Source: JBBKWG01 sp037968835
Lineage (GTDB): Bacteria > Pseudomonadota > Alphaproteobacteria > Rhodobacterales > Rhodobacteraceae
Reading direction: 5' to 3'
DNA: 7,959 nucleotides
NCBI GenBank assembly: GCA_037968835.1
Contig: JBBKWG010000244.1
Span: 1 to 7,959 of the forward strand
Both the position numbers and the translations under genes were made by a program. Below, one piece after another: positions 6,332-7,959 of the stretch (position 1 is the first letter of the stretch; every line of letters starts with the position of its first letter). The notes below the pieces were generated by a model. The model had not been told where the DNA came from, searched no databases, and was given only the letters and a program-made list of their open reading frames with translations.

Positions 6332-7848
6332 CTCCGGATCAGACTTCGGCCGGTCATTTCGGTGGGTTTTGGCAAGTTCATCAGTTCCAGAATTGTTGGG
6401 GCAAGATCGGCCAACCGCCCGTCCGCAAGCGTGATGCCTTTTGGTCCGCCGAAGATCGCAACCGGCACGAGGTTGGTCGTGTGCGCGGTGTGCGGCTCGC
6501 CGGTATCGGGATCGACCATGGTTTCGCAATTTCCGTGGTCGGCCGTCAGGATCATCGCGCCGCCGGTCTTTTCCAGTGCCGCCAGAACCCGCGCCAGCCC
6601 CTGGTCGACGGCCTCGCAGGCTTTGATGGCTGCATCCAGATCGCCGGTGTGACCGACCATGTCGGGGTTGGCGTAGTTGGTCACGATCAGATCATACCGC
6701 GCCTCGATCGCTTCGACGAACTTGTCGGTAACCTCGACCGACGACATCTCGGGCTGAAGGTCGTAGGTCGCGACATTGGGGGATTTCGGCATGAAGCGAT
6801 CTTCCCCGGTCTCGGCGGTCTCCTTGCCGCCGTTAAGGAAGAACGTGACGTGGGGATATTTCTCGGTCTCGGCCAGACGGAACTGGGTCAGGCCATGTTG
6901 CGCCACCCATTCACCTAGTGTGTTGACGATCTTCTGCTTGGGAAATGCCGTCGTCATGTAGGCGTTGTGGTCCGTCGAATAGTCGACCATGCCGAGAACC
7001 GCTGCGTAATCGGGAATGGACTTGCGCTGAAACCTGTCGAATTCGGGGGCAGCTAGCGCGGACAGTATCTCGCGGGCGCGGTCGGCCCGGAAATTCAGAC
7101 AGAACAGGCCGTCGCCGTCTTTCATTCCGGAGTAATCGCCGATGACGGTGGCGGGAATGAATTCGTCGGTTTTTTCATCGCCATATGCGGCTTCGATCGC
7201 GTCCTGCGCGGTTATGGCGGTTTGTCCTTGCCCGAAGCGAATGGCGTTGAATGCGGTCTCGACGCGGTCCCACCGGTTGTCACGGTCCATCGCGTAATAG
7301 CGTCCGATCACCGTCCCGATGCTTGCGCCCTCGGGCAATCCGTCTTCGAGTTGCTCGAGGTAGCCTTTGGCTGACTTCGGCGGAACGTCCCGGCCGTCAG
7401 TTATGGCGTGGATGATGACTGGAACGCCAGCCTCGGCGATGGCTTTTGCCGCCGCCAAGGTGTGCAGGATATGACCGTGAACGCCGCCGTCGGACGCGAC
7501 GCCGAAAAGATGCGCCGAGCCGCCGCTGTCCTTGAGCCTTGAAATGAAGTCGAGCAGGGCGGCGTTCTTGAAAAAGCTGCCGTCCTCGATCGCGAGGTCG
7601 ATCTGGCCGAGGTCCATCGCCACCACGCGGCCCGCGCCGATGTTGGTGTGACCGACCTCGGAATTTCCCATCTGTCCCGTCGGCAATCCGACATCGCGTC
7701 CGTGTGTTGTCAGGAAGGCCGTCGGACATTCGCGCATGATCCGATCGAACGTCGGTGTGTCGGCCAGCGCAGGCGCGTTCGCCGTGCGGTCCTCGCGGTA
7801 GCCCCAGCCGTCCAGAATACACAGGACTACGGGTTTCGGAGTGCTCAT
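6328..7848 (-). CDS. gpmI: 2,3-bisphosphoglycerate-independent phosphoglycerate mutase
   Basis: A 506-residue cytoplasmic enzyme that interconverts 3- and 2-phosphoglycerate in glycolysis and gluconeogenesis through a phosphoserine intermediate; the family needs two Mn2+ ions. All expected sites are visible: metal ligand D13 in LDGWG; nucleophile S63 in GQMGNSEVGH; substrate-contact ITDGRD (149-154); NFRADRARE with R254 and R257; EKYPH with K330; metal ligands D396 and H400 in NPDMVGH; D437 and H438 in TADHGNCE; and H456 in HTAHTTN. The length is typical of the family. The ATG at 7848 has an AAGGG sequence seven bases upstream. The frame stays open to the window edge but contains no other start codon, and family alignment also favours this Met. 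The last four bases overlap envC. Confidence 0.98.
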   Translation of the reverse strand: MSTPKPVVLCILDGWGYREDRTANAPALADTPTFDRIMRECPTAFLTTHGRDVGLPTGQMGNSEVGHTNIGAGRVVAMDLGQIDLAIEDGSFFKNAALLDFISRLKDSGGSAHLFGVASDGGVHGHILHTLAAAKAIAEAGVPVIIHAITDGRDVPPKSAKGYLEQLEDGLPEGASIGTVIGRYYAMDRDNRWDRVETAFNAIRFGQGQTAITAQDAIEAAYGDEKTDEFIPATVIGDYSGMKDGDGLFCLNFRADRAREILSALAAPEFDRFQRKSIPDYAAVLGMVDYSTDHNAYMTTAFPKQKIVNTLGEWVAQHGLTQFRLAETEKYPHVTFFLNGGKETAETGEDRFMPKSPNVATYDLQPEMSSVEVTDKFVEAIEARYDLIVTNYANPDMVGHTGDLDAAIKACEAVDQGLARVLAALEKTGGAMILTADHGNCETMVDPDTGEPHTAHTTNLVPVAIFGGPKGITLADGRLADLAPTILELMNLPKPTEMTGRSLIRR

Positions 7849-7925
7849 GCCTCGGCCCTTTTCTTTTGTGTTGGCGACGTCATAGCGTGAAGGCGAACCG
7901 CTGAAAACCGAATTGGCGGCAGGTC

Positions 7926-7959
7926 CTAGTCGGCGTCCGCGGATTCCAGCGTTTCGCCT
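7926..7959 (-). CDS. Possible C-terminal end of an upstream gene (partial)
   Basis: One minus-strand frame entering from the window edge reads GETLESADAD and then a TAG stop, 77 bases before the gpmI ATG. The acidic, polar ending is plausible for a real protein, but ten residues are too few to identify it. Another frame stays open to about 7881 with a basic, shadow-like sequence, and the gpmI frame is also open throughout. This is a tentative call. Bases 7849-7925 hold the gpmI leader; I saw no convincing promoter or hairpin there. Confidence 0.3.
   Translation of the reverse strand, partial: GETLESADAD

Noticed and set aside
6332..6529. Longer envC start at 6529
   Set aside because: The extra 66 residues are Arg/His-rich, overlap gpmI in another frame and would bury the signal peptide. 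The ATG at 6331 fits both the signal sequence and the ATGA coupling.

Overview
This window looks like ordinary chromosomal DNA of an alphaproteobacterium, most likely from the Rhodobacterales. That is an inference from three things: the moderately GC-rich coding sequence, the gene order gpmI-envC-ctpA, and the style of the proteins, such as a CtpA with a short signal sequence and a 55-residue membrane zinc-ribbon protein. All eight complete genes lie on the minus strand and are tightly packed. I see no tRNA, rRNA, CRISPR array, insertion sequence, phage gene or attachment site.

Read in the direction of transcription (high to low coordinates), the first unit is gpmI, envC and ctpA. It encodes a cofactor-independent phosphoglycerate mutase, a periplasmic EnvC-type coiled-coil/degenerate LytM protein, and a periplasmic S41 carboxyl-terminal processing protease. 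gpmI and envC overlap by four bases (ATGA). The envC stop codon forms part of the ctpA ribosome binding site. The unit ends in a strong intrinsic terminator with an 11-bp perfect stem (about 3791-3828). Just before gpmI, the last codons of a possible further upstream gene may be visible at the window edge.

The second unit starts after the terminator with a possible weak promoter and a good ribosome binding site. It contains a YadG-type ABC ATPase and a YadH-type ABC-2 permease (ATGA overlap), a short S49 (SppA-like) peptidase, a small membrane-anchored zinc-ribbon protein, and a YrbG-type calcium/sodium antiporter. The last three are separated by only 3-4 bases, so they are probably co-transcribed. 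Whether the 93-base gap before the S49 gene holds its own promoter cannot be told from the sequence.

Taken together, the window mixes central metabolism (glycolysis/gluconeogenesis) with envelope functions: peptidoglycan hydrolase control, periplasmic and inner-membrane proteolysis, ABC-2 export and cation exchange. I found no clear novel system. The points most worth a second look are the zinc-ribbon microprotein between the S49 peptidase and the antiporter, the EnvC-like protein with all zinc ligands replaced, and the coupling of a glycolytic enzyme to cell-wall remodelling genes.
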